DNA from: Budorcas taxicolor
Lineage: Eukaryota > Chordata > Mammalia > Artiodactyla > Bovidae
NCBI RefSeq assembly: GCF_023091745.1
Contig: NC_068920.1
Coordinates: 5,952,001-6,016,000, forward strand
DNA length: 64,000 nucleotides
Reading direction: 5' to 3'
Shown here one piece after another: positions 1 through 12,297 of this stretch. The translations under genes were made by a program, and so were the position numbers. The notes under the pieces were generated by a model, which saw only the letters and a list, made by a program, of their open reading frames with translations, searched no databases and was not told the origin of the DNA. Within the stretch, counting starts at the first letter, position 1. Each line of letters starts with the position of its first letter.

Positions 1-65
1 CAGAGGAGCCCCGTTTCCGCCTCGTAGCTCGAGGTGACGGATCCTTTCCCTGCATCGTCGGGAAA
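1..65. repeat. Partial monomer at left edge (last 65 bp)
   Basis: This is the tail of a monomer cut by the window edge, from cagaggagccccgtttccgc through the GGATCC site and catcgtcggga up to the first GAATTC. The array therefore continues to the left. Confidence 0.95.
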
Positions 66-868
66 GAATTCCGGGCGTTCCCGTCGCATCTCAAGAGGAG
101 GCCCTCTCAACAGGAACGGGGAGAGGAACTCCAGGGTCCTGCCACCGTTCCAAGAGTCCCCCAGATGTCTCAGTCCATTCTAGAGGAACCTCTTTTCCCT
201 TCACCGGCTCGTCTTTCACGCCGAGGATCGACTCACACCAAGGTGGAACTTGGCACAGCCCGGTGGGAAAGCCTCGAGGGAAAGCCTCGACGGAAAGCCA
301 CAGATCCCTTGATCTACGTGACAGGAAGCGTGACCCTACTGCTGCAGCTCGGGAGGGAATCGCACGTGCATGCCCCCACTCGAGACGAGGCCTGACTCCC
401 CTGGGGAGACTCAGAGGCACCCCAAAATCCATGTCAACACTGGAGAGGAATCCTCAGGTTCCGGCCCCAACTCCACACAAGGTCTTAGGCCCGGGCATCG
501 ACGGGAGAGGAATCCCGAGATGGCCCCTAGCAACTCGCATGGGGACTGGCCCTTCCTGAGGCCACCAGAGCGGGTCCCTGAGGTCCCCGGCGTAACTCGA
601 GAAGACCTGCCACAACTCGAGAATATCCAGGAGGTTCTCCCCTGCAGGCGAGATGAGGCCCATTTCCGCAGAGGCTTCTCCGTCCTAATCACACCTCACC
701 TCTGGAACGTCGAAAAGGTCTTTCACACCCTTGGTGCAACTCAAAAAGTTCCCCGACATACCCGTCTCCACTCGAGAGGAAACACGAGGGTCCCGCCCAC
801 ATCGAGAGGAGCCCCGTTTCCGCCTCGTAGCTCGAGGTGACGGATCCTTTCCCTGCTTCTTCAGGAAA
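66..868. repeat. M1, 803 bp, two 13-bp units
   Basis: Landmark form GAATTCCGGG. The 13-bp block is short and its last copy reads cggaaagcc. The last half (370-840) matches 34614-35084 closely, including the rare cttctccgtcctaatcac in place of cttctcggggctaatcac. Confidence 0.93.
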
Positions 869-1684
869 GAATTCCGGGCGTTCCGGTCGCATCTCAAGAG
901 GAGGCCCTCTCAACAGGAACGGCGAGAGGAACTCCAGGGTCGTTCCACCATTCCAAGAGTCCCCCAGATGTCTCAGTCCATTCCAGAGGAACCTCTTTTC
1001 CCTTCACCGGCTCGTCTTTCACACCGAGGATCGACTCACACCAAGGTGGCACTTGGCACAGCCCTGTGGGAAAGCCTCGTGGGAAAGCCTCGAGGGAAAG
1101 CCTCAAGGGAAAGCCACAGATCCCTTGATCCACGTGACAGGAAGCGTGACCCTACTTCTACAGCTCGGGAGGGAAGCGCACGCCCATGCCCCCACTCGAG
1201 ACGAAGCCTGATTCCCCTGGGGAGACTCAGAGGTACCCCAAGATCCATGTCAACCCTGGAGAGGAATGCTCAGGTTCCGGCCCCGACTCCACACAAGGTC
1301 TTAGGCCCCGGCATCGACGGGAGAGGAATCCCGATTTGGCCCCTAGCAACTCGCATGGGGACTGGCCCTTCCTGAGGCCACCAGAGCGGGTCCCTGAGGT
1401 CCCCGTGGTAACTCGAGAAGACCTGCCGCAACTCGAGAATATCCAGGAGGTTCTCCCCTCCAGGCGAGATGAGGCCCATTTCCGCAGAGGCTTCTCGGGG
1501 CTAATCACACCTCACCTCTGGAACTTCGAAAGGGTCCTTCCCACCCTTGGTGCAACTCAAAAAGTTCCCCGACATACCCGTCTCCACTCGAGAGGAAACA
1601 CGAGGGTCCCGCCCACATCCAGAGGAGCCCCGTTTCCGCCTCGTAGCTCGAGGTGAGGGATCCTTTCCCTGCTTCATTGGGAAA
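869..1684. repeat. M2, 816 bp, three 13-bp units
   Basis: It is preceded by the cttcttcagg variant and followed by GAATTCCGGGCGTTCCGG. It shares this left edge with M14, M38 and M44. Confidence 0.93.
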
Positions 1685-2500
1685 GAATTCTGGGCGTTCC
1701 TGTCGCATCTCAAGAGGAGGCCCTCTCAACAGGAACGGCGAGAGGAACTCCAGGGTCCTGCCACCGTTCCAAGAGTCCCACAGATGTCTCAGGACATTCC
1801 AGAGGAACCTCTTTTCCTTTCACCGGCTCGTCTTTCACGCCGAGGATCGACTCACACCAAGGTGGCACTTGGCACAGCCCTGTGGGAAAGCCTCGTGGGA
1901 AAGCCTCGAGGGAAAGCCTCGAGGGAAAGCCACAGATCCCTTGATCCACGTGACAGGAAGCGTGACCCTACTGCTGCAGCTCGGGAGGGAATCGCCCGCG
2001 CATTCCCCCACTCGAGACGAGGCCTGACTCCCCTGGGGAGACTCAGAGGCACCCCAAGATCCATGTCAACACTGGAGAGGAATGCTCAGGTTCAGGCCCA
2101 GACCCCACACAAGGTCTTAGGCCCTGGCATCGACGGGAGAGGAATCCCGAGATGGCCCCAAGCAACTGGCACGGGGTCTGGCCCTTCCTGAGGCCACCAG
2201 AGCGGGTCCCTGAGGTCCCCGTCGTAATTCGAGAAGACCTGCCGCAACTCGAGAATATCCAGGAGGTTCTCCCCTGCAGGCGACATGAGGCACATTTCCG
2301 CAGAGGCTTCTCGGGGCTAATCACACCTCACCTCTGGAACGTCGAAAGGGTCCTTCCCACCCTTGGGGCAACTCAAGAAGTTCCCCGACATACCCGTCTC
2401 CACTCGAGAGGAAACACGAGGGTCCCGCCCACATCCAGAGGAGCCCCGTTTCCGCCTCGTAGCTCGAGGTGAGGGATCCTTTCTCTGCTTCGTCGGGAAA
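1685..2500. repeat. M3, 816 bp, three 13-bp units
   Basis: Landmark form GAATTCTGGG, preceded by cttcattggg. It carries caggacattcc instead of the commoner cagtccattcc, a marker shared with M11, M15, M20, M28, M31, M36, M42, M51, M57 and M76. Confidence 0.93.
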
Positions 2501-3316
2501 GAATTCTGGGCGTTCCCGTCGCATCTCAAGAGGAGGCCCTCTCAACAGGAACGGCGAGAGGAACTCCAGGGTCGTGCCACCATTCCAAGAGTCCCCCAGA
2601 TGTCTCAGTCCATTCCAGAGGAACCTCTTTTCCCTTCACCGGCTCGTCTTTCACGCCGAGGATCGACTCACACCAAGGTGGCACTTGGCACAGCCCTGTG
2701 GGAAAGCCTCCTTGGAAAGCCTCGAGGGAAAGCCTCGAGGGAAAGCCACAGATCCCTTGAACCACGTGACAGGAAGCGTGACCCTACTGCTGCAGCTCGG
2801 GAGGGAATCGAACCCGCATGCCCCCACTCGAGGCGAGGCCTGACTCCCCTGGGGAGACTCAGAGGCAGTGCAAAATCCATGTCAACACTGGAGAGGAAAG
2901 CTCAGTTTCAGGCCCCGACTCCACACAAGGTCTTAGGCCCCGGCATCGATGGGAGAGGAATCCCGAGATGGCCCCTAGCAACTCGCATGGGGTTTGGCCC
3001 TTCCTTAGGCCACCAGAGCGGGTCCCTGAGGTCCCCGTCGTAACTCGAGAAGACCTGCCACAACTCGAGAATATCCAGGAGGTTCTTCCCTGCAGGCGAG
3101 ATGAGGCCCATTTCCACAGAGGCTTCTCGGGGCTAATCACACCTCACCTCTGGAACGTCGAAAGGGTCCTTCACACCCTTGGTGCAACTCAAGAAGTTCC
3201 CCGACATACCCGTCTCCACTCGAGAGGAAACACGAGGGTCCCGCACACATCCAGAGGAGCCCCGTTTCGGCCTCGTAGCTCGAGGTGACGGATCCTTTCC
3301 CTGCATCGTCGGGAAA
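2501..3316. repeat. M4, 816 bp, three 13-bp units
   Basis: GAATTCTGGG form. The first 13-bp unit ends cctcctt. It has the rare gaggcagtgcaaaatcc near 2870, and its counterpart is M44 (gaggcagcgcaaaatcc). Confidence 0.93.
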
Positions 3317-4118
3317 GAATTCCGGGCGTTCCCGTCGCATCTCAAGAGGAGGCCCTCTCAACAAGAACGGCGAGAGGAACTCCAGGGTCGTGCCACCATT
3401 CCAAGAGTCTCCCAGAAGTCTCAGTCCATTCCAGAGGAACCTCTTTTCCCTTCACCGGCTCGTCTTTCACGCCGAGGATCGACTCACACCAAGGTGGCAC
3501 TTGGCACAGCCCTGTAGGAAATCCTCGAGGAAAGCCTCGGGGGAAAGCCACAGATCCCTTGATCCACGTGACAGGAAGCGTGACCCTACTGCTGCAGTTC
3601 GGGAGGGAAGCGCACGTGCATGCCCCCACTCGAGACGAGGCCTGACTCCCCTGGGGAGACTCAGAGGCACCCCAAGATCCATGTCAACTCTGGAGAGGAA
3701 TCCTCAGGTTCCGGCCCCGACTCCACACAAGGTCTTAGGCCCTGGCATCGACGGGAGAGGAATCTCGAGATGGCCCCTAGCAACTGGCATGGGGTCTGGC
3801 CCTTCCTGAGGCCACCAGAGCGGGTCCCTGAGGTCCCCGTCGTAATTCGAGAAGACCTGCCGCAACTCGAGAATATCCAGGAGGTTCTCCCCTGCAGGCG
3901 AGATGAGGCCCATTTACGCAGAGGCTTCTCGGGGCTAATCACACCTCACCTCTGGAACGTCGATAGGGTCCTTCCCACCCTTGGGGCAACTCAAGAAGTT
4001 CCCCGACATACCCGTCTCCACTCGAGAGGAAACACGAGGGTCCCGCCCACATCCAGAGGAGCCCCGTTTCCGCCTCGTAGCTCGAGGTGAGGGATCCTTT
4101 CTCTGCTTCGTCGGGAAA
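3317..4118. repeat. M5, 802 bp, two degenerate 13-bp units
   Basis: The 13-bp block reads taggaaatcctcgagg then aaagcctcggg, with one base missing, and cagaagtctcag replaces cagatgtctcag. Both oddities recur in M45, its long-range copy at offset 32,612. Confidence 0.93.
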
Positions 4119-4934
4119 GAATTCCCGGCGTTCCCGTCGCATCTCAAGAGGAGGCCCTCTCAACAGGAACGGCGAGAGGAACTCCAGGGTCGTGCCACCA
4201 TTCCAAGAGTCCCCCAGATGTCTCAGTCCATTCCAGAGGAACCTCTTTTCCCTTCACCGGCTCGTCTTTCACGCCGAGGATCGACTCACACCAAGGTGGC
4301 ACTTTGCACAGCCCTGTGGGAAAGCCTCCTTGTAAAGCCTCGAGGGAAAGCCTCGAGGGAAAGCCACAGATCCCTTGATCCACGTGACAGGAAGCGTGAC
4401 CCTACTGCTGCAGCTCGGGAGGGAATCGAACCCGCATGCCCCCACTCGAGACGAGGCCTGACTCCCCTGGGGAGACTCAGAGGCACCCCAAGATCCATGT
4501 CAACACTGGAGAGGAATGCTCAGTTTCAGGCCCCGACTCCACACAAGGTCTTAGGCCCCGGCATCGATGGGAGAGGAATCCCGAGATGGCCCCTAGCAAC
4601 GCGCATGGGGAGTGGCCCTTCCTGAGGCCACCAGAGCGGGTCCCTGAGGTCCCCGTCGTAACTCGAGAAGACCTGCCGCAACTCGAGAATATCCAGGAGG
4701 TTCTCCCCTGCAGGCGAGATGAGGCCTATTTCCGCATAGGCTTCTCGGGGCTAATCACACCTCACATCTGGAACGTCTAAAGGGTCCTTCACACCCTTGG
4801 TGCAACTCAAGAAGTTCCCCGACATACCCGTCTCCACTCGAGAGGAAACACGTGGGTCCCGCCCACATCCAGAGGAGCCCCGTTTCCACCTCGTAGCTCG
4901 AGTTGAGGGATCCTTTCCCTGCTTCGTCGGGAAA
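4119..4934. repeat. M6, 816 bp, three 13-bp units
   Basis: GAATTCCCGG form. Its distal part (gaggcctatttccgcatagg, ctcacatctgg, cacgtgggtcccg, ctcgagttgaggg) is shared with M18 and M23. M46 shares only the last two of these marks. Confidence 0.93.
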
Positions 4935-5737
4935 GAATTCCCGGCGTTCCCGTCGCATCTCAAGAGGAGGCCCTCTCAACAGGAACGGCGAGAGGAACTC
5001 CAGGGTCGTGCCACCATTCCAAGAGTCCCCCAGATGTCTCAGTCCATTCCAGAGGAACCTCTTTTCCCTTCACCGGTTCGTCTTTCACGCCAAGGATCGA
5101 CTCACACCAAGGTGGCACTTGGCACAGCCCTGTGGGAAAGCCTCGAGGGAAAGCCTCGAGGGAAAGCCACAGATCCCTTGATCCACGTGACAGGAAGCGT
5201 GACCCTACTTCTGCAGCTCGGGAGGGAAGCGCACGCCCATGCCGCCACTCGAGACGAAGCCTGACTCCCCTGGGGAGACACAGAGGCACCCCAAGATCCA
5301 TGTCAGCACTGGAGAGGAATGCTCAGGTTCCGGCCCCGACTCCACACAAGGTCTTAGGCCCCGGCATAGACTGTAGTGGTATCCCGAGATGGCCCCTAGC
5401 ACCTCACAAGGGGACTGGCCCTTCCTGAGGCCACCAGAGCGGGTCCCGGAGGTCCCCGTCGTAACTCGAGAAGACCTGCCGCAACTCGAGAATATCCAGG
5501 AGGTTCTCCCCTGCAGGCGACATGAGGCACATTTCCGCAGAGGCTTCTCGGGGCTAATCACACCTCACCACTGGAACGTCGAAAAGGTCCTTCACACCCT
5601 TGATGCAACTCAAGAAGATCCCCGATATACCCGTCTCCACTCGAGAGGAAACACGAGGGTCCTGCCCACATCCAGAGGAGCCCCGTTTCCGCCTCGTAGC
5701 TCGAGGTGAGGGATCCTTTCCCTGCTTCGTCGGGAAA
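4935..5737. repeat. M7, 803 bp, two 13-bp units
   Basis: Same lineage as M19, M24 and M47 (ggttcgtctttcacgccaagg), but those three have only one 13-bp unit. This copy therefore differs from its kin by one step of the internal tandem. Confidence 0.93.
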
Positions 5738-6553
5738 GAATTCCCGGCGTTCCCGTCGCATCTCAAGAGGAGGCCCTCTCAACAGGAACGGCGAGAGGAA
5801 CTCCAGGGTCGTGCCCCCATTCCAAGAGTCCCCCAGATGTCTCAGTCCATTCCAGAGGAACCTCTTTTCCCTTCACCGGCTCGTCTTTCACGCCGAGGAT
5901 CGACTCACACCAAGGTGGCACTTGGCACAGCCCTGTGGGAAAGCCTCGTGGGAAAGCCTCGAGGGAAAGCCTCGAGGGAAAGCCACAGATCCCTTGATCC
6001 ACGTGACAGGAAGCGCGACCCTACTACTGCAGCTCGGGAGGGAATCCCACGTGCGTGCCCCCACTCGAGACGAGGCCTGACTCCCCTGGGGAGACACAGA
6101 GGCACCCCAAGATCCATGTCAACACTGGAGAGGAATCCTCAGGTTCCGGCCCCGACCCAACACAAGGTCTTAGGCCCCGGCATCGATGGGAGAGGAATCC
6201 CGAGCTGGCCCCTAGCAACGCGCATGGGGATTGGCCCTTCCTGAGGCCACTAGAGCGGGTCCCTGAGGTCCCCATCGTAACTCGAGAAGACCTGCCGCCC
6301 CTCGAGAATATCCAGGAGGTTCTTCCATGCAGGCGAGATGAGGCCCATTTCCGCAGAGGCTTCTCGGGGCTAATCACACCTCACCTCTGGAACGTCGAAA
6401 GGGTCCTTCACACCCTTGGTGCAACTCAAGAAGTTCCCCGACATACCCGTCTCCACTCGAGAGGAAACACGAGGGTCCCGCCCTCATCCAGAGGAGCCCC
6501 GTTTCCGCCTCGTAGCTCGAGGTGACGGATCCTTTCCCTGCATCGTCGGAAAA
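5738..6553. repeat. M8, 816 bp, three 13-bp units
   Basis: GAATTCCCGG form, counterpart of M25 and M48 (cgtgcgtgcccccac). Its distal half, 6055-6525, appears identical to 8529-8999 in M11. Confidence 0.93.
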
Positions 6554-7382
6554 GAATTCCGGGCGTTCCCGTCGCATCTCAAGAGGAGGCCCTCTCAACA
6601 GGAATGGCGAGAGGAACTCCAGGGTCGTTCCACCATTCCAAGAGTCCCCCAGATGTCTCAGTCCATTCCAGAGGAACCTCTTTTCCCTTCACCGGCTCGT
6701 CTTTCACACCGAGGATCGACTCACACCAAGGTGGCACTTGGCACAGCCCTGTGGGAAAGACTAGTGGGAAAGCCTCGAGGGAAAGCCTCGAGGGAAAGCC
6801 TCGAGGGAAAGCCACAGATCCCTTGATCCACGTGACAGGAAGCGTGACCCTACTGCTGCAGCTCGGGAGGGAATCGCACGTGCATGCCCCCACTCGAGAC
6901 GAGGCCTGACTCCCCTGGGGAGACTCAGAGGCACCCCAAAATCCATGTCAACCCTGGAGAGGAATGCTCAGGTTCCGTCCCCGACTCCACACAAGGTCTT
7001 AGGCCCCGGCATAGACTGGAGTGGTATCCCGAGATGGCCCCTAGCACCTCGCAAGGGGACTGGCCCTTCCTGAGGCCACCAGAGCGGGTCCCTGAGGTCC
7101 CCGTGGTAACTCGAGAAGACCTGCCGCAACTCGAGAATATCCAGGAGGTTCTCCCCTGCAGGCGAGATGAGGCCCATTTCCGCAGAGGCTTCTCGGGGCT
7201 AATCACACCTCACCTCTGGAACGTCGAAAGGGTCCTTCACACACTTGGTGCAACTCAAGAAGTTCACAGACATACCCGTCTCCACTCGAGAGGAAACACG
7301 AGGGTCCCGCCCTCATCCAGAGGAGCCCCGTTTCCGCCTCGTAGCTCGAGGTGACGGATCCTTTCCCTGCATCGTCGGAAAA
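6554..7382. repeat. M9, 829 bp, four 13-bp units
   Basis: It is preceded by catcgtcggaaaa and has the GAATTCCGGG form. It contains the ggcatagactggagtggtat variant of the distal half and agttcacagac near the end. Counterparts are M26 and M49, also 829 bp. Confidence 0.93.
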
Positions 7383-8211
7383 GAATTCCGGGCGTTCCCG
7401 TCGCATCTCAAGAGGAGGCCCTCTCAACAGGAACGGCGAGAGGAACTCCAGGGCCCTGCCACCGTTCCAAGAGTCCCCCAGATGTCTCAGTCCATTCCAG
7501 AGGAACCTCTTTTCCCTTCACCGGCTCGTCTTTCACGCCGAGGATCGACTCACACCAAGGTGGAACTTGGCACAGCCCGGTGGGAAAGCCTCGTGGGAAA
7601 GCCTCGAGGGAAAGCCTCGAGGGAAAGCCTCGAGGGAAAGCCACAGATCCCTTGATCCACGTGACAGGAAGCGTGACCCTACTGCTGCAGCTCGGGAGGC
7701 AATCGCACGTGCATGCCCCCACTCGAGACGAGGCCTGACTCCCCTGGAGAGACTCAGAGGCACCCCAAAATCCATGTCAACACTGGAGAGGAATCCTCAG
7801 GTTCCGGCCCCAACTCCACACAAGGTCTTAGGCCCCGGCATCGACGGGAGAGGAATCCCGAGATGGCCCCTAGCAACTCGCATGGGTACTGGCCCTTCCT
7901 GAGGCCACCAGAGCGGGTCCCTGAGGTCCCCGTGGTAACTCGAGAAGACCTGCCGCAACTCGAGAATATCCAGGAGGTTCTCCCCTGCAGGCGAGATGAG
8001 GCCCATTTCCGCAGAGGCTTCTCGGGGCTAATCACACCTCACCTCTGGAACGTCGAAAGGGTCCTTCACACACTTGGTGCAACTCAAGAAGTTCACCGAC
8101 ATACCCGTGTCCACTCGAGAGGAAACACGAGGGTCCCGCCCACATCCAGAGGAGCCCCGTTTCCGCCTCGTAGCTCGAGCTGAGAGATCCTTTCCCTGCT
8201 TCGTCGGGAAA
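7383..8211. repeat. M10, 829 bp, four 13-bp units
   Basis: The second consecutive four-unit monomer. Its end has agttcaccgac and gctcgagctgagagatcc, which abolishes the usual BamHI hexamer. Confidence 0.93.
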
Positions 8212-9027
8212 GAATTCCCGGAGTTCCCGTCGCATCTCAAGAGGAGGCCCTCTCAACAGGAACGGCGAGAGGAACTCCAGGGTCCTGCCACCGTTCCAAG
8301 AGTCCCCCAGATGTCTCAGGACATTCCAGAGGAACCTCTTTTCCCTTCACCGGCTCTTCTTTAACGCCGAGGATCGACTCACACCAAGGTGGCACTTGGC
8401 ACAGCCCTGTGGGAAAGCCTCGTGGGAAAGCCTCGAGGGAAAGCCTCGAGGGAAAGCCACAGATCCCTTGATCCACGTGACAGGAAGCGTGACCCTACTG
8501 CTGCAGCTCGGGAGGGAATCGCACGCGCATGCCCCCACTCGAGACGAGGCCTGACTCCCCTGGGGAGACTCAGAGGCACCCCAAGATCCATGTCAACACT
8601 GGAGAGGAATCCTCAGGTTCCGGCCCCGACCCAACACAAGGTCTTAGGCCCCGGCATCGATGGGAGAGGAATCCCGAGCTGGCCCCTAGCAACGCGCATG
8701 GGGATTGGCCCTTCCTGAGGCCACTAGAGCGGGTCCCTGAGGTCCCCATCGTAACTCGAGAAGACCTGCCGCCCCTCGAGAATATCCAGGAGGTTCTTCC
8801 ATGCAGGCGAGATGAGGCCCATTTCCGCAGAGGCTTCTCGGGGCTAATCACACCTCACCTCTGGAACGTCGAAAGGGTCCTTCACACCCTTGGTGCAACT
8901 CAAGAAGTTCCCCGACATACCCGTCTCCACTCGAGAGGAAACACGAGGGTCCCGCCCTCATCCAGAGGAGCCCCGTTTCCGCCTCGTAGCTCGAGGTGAC
9001 GGATCCTTTCCCTGCATCGTCGGAAAA
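8212..9027. repeat. M11, 816 bp, three 13-bp units
   Basis: The landmark is followed by cccggagttcc. The caggacattcc marker is present. A taa replaces the usual tca at about 8361 (ttctttaacgcc). The distal half is the same as that of M8. Confidence 0.93.
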
Positions 9028-9843
9028 GAATTCCGGGCGTTCCCGTCGCATCTCAAGAGGAGGCCCTCTCAACAGGAATGGCGAGAGGAACTCCAGGGTC
9101 GTTCCACCATTCCAAGAGTCCCCCAGATGTCTCAGTCCATTCCAGAGGAACCTCTTTTCCCTTCACCGGCTCGTCTTTCACACCGAGGATCGACTCACAC
9201 CAAGGTGGCACTTGGCACAGCCCTGTGGGAAAGCCTCGTGGGAAAGCCTCGAGGGAAAGCCTCGAGGGAAAGCCACAGATCCCTTGATCCACGTGACAGG
9301 AAGCGTGACCCTACTGCTGCAGCTCGGGAGGGAATCGCACGCGCATGCCCCCACTCGAGACGAGGCCTGACTCCGCTGGGGAGACTCAGAGGCACCCCAA
9401 GATCCATGTCAACACCGGAGAGGAATCCTCAGGTTCTGGCCCCGACTCCACACAAGGTCTTAGGCCCCGGCATCGATGGGAGAGGAATCCCGAGCTGGCC
9501 CCTAGCAACGCGCATGTGGACTGGCCCTTCCTGAGGCCACTAGAGCGGGTCCCTGAGGTCCCCATCGTAACTCGAGAAGACCTGCCGCCCCTCGAAAATA
9601 TCCAGGAGGTTCTTCCATGCAGGCGAGATGAGGCCCATTTCCGCAGAGGCTTCTCGGGGCTAATCACACCTCTCCTCTGGAACGTCAAAAGGGTCCTTCA
9701 CACCCTTGGTGCAACTCAAGAGGTTCCCCGACATACCCGTCTCCACTCGAGAGGAAACACGAGTGTCCCGCCCTCATCCAGAGGAGCCCCGTTTCCGTCT
9801 GGTAGCTCGAGGTGACGGATCCTTTCCCTGCATCGTCGGGAAA
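9028..9843. repeat. M12, 816 bp, three 13-bp units
   Basis: Preceded by catcgtcggaaaa. The distal half has caacaccggagagg and cgcatgtggactgg, as in M28, M51 and M57. Confidence 0.93.
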
Positions 9844-10670
9844 GAATTCCGGGCGTTCCCGTCGCATCTCAAGAGGAGGCCCTCTCAAAAGGAACGGCGA
9901 GAGGAACTCCAGGGTCCTGCCACCGTTCCAAGAGTCCCCCAGATGTCTCAGTCCATTCCAGAGGAACCTCTTTTCCCTTCACCGGCTCGTCTTTCACACC
10001 GAGGTTCGACTCACACCAAGGTGGCACTTGGCACAGCCCTGTGGGAAAGCCTCGTGGGAAAGCCTCGAGGGAAAGCCTCGAGGGAAAGCCTCGAGGGAAA
10101 GCCACAGATCCCTTGATCCACGTGACAGGAAGCGTGACCCTACTGCTGCAGCTCGGGAGGGAATCGCACGTGCATGCCCCCACTCGAGACGAGGCCTGAC
10201 TCCCTGGGGAGACTCAGAGGCACCCCAAAATCCATGTCAACACTGGAGAGGAATGCTCAGGTTCCGGCCCCGACTCCACACAAGGTCTTAGGCCCCGGCA
10301 TAGACTGGAGTGGTATCCCGAGATGGCCCCTAGCACCTCGCATGGGGACTGGCCCTTCCTGAGGCCACCAGAGCGGGTCCCGGAGGTCCCCATCGTAACT
10401 CGAGAAGACCTGCCGCCCCTCGAGAATATCCAGGAGGTTCTTCCCTGCAGGCGAGATGAGGCCCATTTCCGCAGAGGCTTCTCGGGGCTAATCACACCTC
10501 ACCTCTGGAACGTCAAAAGGGTCCTTCACACCCTTGGTGCAACTCAAAAAGTTCCCCGACATACCCGTCTCCACTCGAGAGGAAACACGAGGTCCCGCCC
10601 ACATCGAGAGGAGCCCCGTTTCCGCCTCGTAGCTCGAGGTGAGGGATCCTTTCCCTGCTTCTTCAGGAAA
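9844..10670. repeat. M13, 827 bp, four 13-bp units
   Basis: Two single-base deletions (tccctgggga near 10201, cacgaggtcccg near 10590) reduce it from 829 bp. The two deletions also shift frame, which helps create the long open frame at 10323-11990. Confidence 0.93.
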
Positions 10671-11483
10671 GAATTCCCGGCGTTCCGGTCGCATCTCAAG
10701 AGGAGGCCCTCTCACAGGAACGGCGAGAGGAAATCCAGGGTCGTTCCACCATTCCAAGAGTCCCCCAGATGTCTCAGTCCATTCCAGAGGAACCTCTTTT
10801 CCCTTCACCTGCTCGACTTTCACACCGAGGATCGACTCACACCAAGGTGGCACTTGGCACAGCCCTGTGGGAAAGCCTCGTGGGAAAGCCTCGAGGGAAA
10901 GCCTCGAGGGAAAGCCACAGATCCCTTGATCCACGTGACAGGAAGCGTGACCCTACTTCTGCAGCTCGGAGGGAAGCGCACGCCCATGCCCCCACTCGAG
11001 ACGATGCCTGATTCCCCTGGGGAGACTCAGAGGTTACCCAAGATCCATGTCAACCCTGGAGAGGAATGCTCAGGTTCCGCACCCGACTCCACACAAGGTC
11101 TTATGCCCCGGCATAGACGGGAGAGGAATCCCGAGATGGCCCCTAGCAACTCGCATGGGGACTGGCCCTTCCTGAGGCCACCAGAGCGGGTCCCTGAGGT
11201 CCCCGTGGTAACTCGAGAAGACCTGCCGCAACTCGAGAATATCCAGGAGGTTCTCCCCTGCAGGCGAGATGAGGCCCATTTCCGCAGAGGCTTCTCGGGG
11301 CTAATCACACCTCACCTCTGGAACTTCGAAAGGGTCCTTCCCACCCTTGGTGCAACTCAAAAAGTTCCCCGACATACCCGTCTCCACTTGAGAGGAAACA
11401 CGAGGTCCCGCCCACATCCAGAGGAGCCCCGTTTCCGCCTCGTAGCTCGAGGTGAGGGATCCTTTCCCTGCTTCATCGGGAAA
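10671..11483. repeat. M14, 813 bp, three 13-bp units
   Basis: Three single-base deletions (ctctcacagg, agctcggagg, cacgaggtcccg) explain the length. The left edge is of the cttcttcagg type. Confidence 0.93.
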
Positions 11484-12297
11484 GAATTCTGGGCGTTCCC
11501 GTCGCATCTCAAGAGGAGGCCCTCTCAACAGGAACGGCGAGAGGAACTCCAGTGTCCTGCCACCGTTCCAAGAGTCCCCCAGATGCCTCAGGACATTCCA
11601 GAGGAACCTCTTTTCCGTTCACCTGCTCGTCTTTCACGCCGAGGATCGACTCACACCAAGGTGGCACTTGGCACAGCCCTGTGGGAAAGCCTCGTGGGAA
11701 AGCCTCGAGGGAAAGCCTCGAGGGAAAGCCACAGATCCCTTGATCCACGTGACAGGAAGCGTGACCCTACTGCTGCAGCTCGGGAGGGAATCGCACGCGC
11801 ATGCCCCCACGCGAGACGATGCCTGACTCCCCTGGGGAGACTCAGAGGCACCCCAAGATCCATGTCAACACTGGAGAGGAAAGCTCAGGTTCCGGCCCCG
11901 ACCCCACCCAAGGTCTTATGCCCCGGCATCGAAGGGAGAGGAATCCCGAGATGGCCCCTAGCAACTCGCATGGGGACTGGCCCTTCCTGAGGCCACCAGA
12001 GCGGGTCCCTGAGGTCCCCGTCGTAACTCGAGAAGACCTGCCGCAACTCGAGATAATCCAGGAGGTTCTCCCCTCCAAGCGAGATGAGGCCCATTTCCAC
12101 AGAGGCTTCTCGGGGCTAATCACACCTCACCTCTGGAACGTCGAAAGGGTCCTTCGCAACTTGGTGCAACTCAAGAAGTTCCCCGACATACCCGTCTCCA
12201 CTCGAGAGGAAACACGAAGGTCCCGCCCACATCCAGAGGAGCCCCGTTTCCGCCTCGTAGCTCGAGGTGATGGATCTTTCCCTGCTTCGTCGGGAAA
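11484..12297. repeat. M15, 814 bp, three 13-bp units
   Basis: GAATTCTGGG form. The distal half has unusual cgcaacttggtgc and ends tgatggatctttccc, which destroys the BamHI site. M20 is its near-identical copy at offset 4,065. Confidence 0.93.

Noticed and set aside
869..1684. Short inverted motifs such as CTCGAG and CTGCAG as regulatory palindromes
   Set aside because: They are restriction-type hexamers repeated with the unit. Nothing nearby suggests a promoter, operator or terminator.
2400..2470. Possible CENP-B box at cccgtctccactcgag
   Set aside because: Spacing and the last bases do not fit the required pattern, so it was not annotated.
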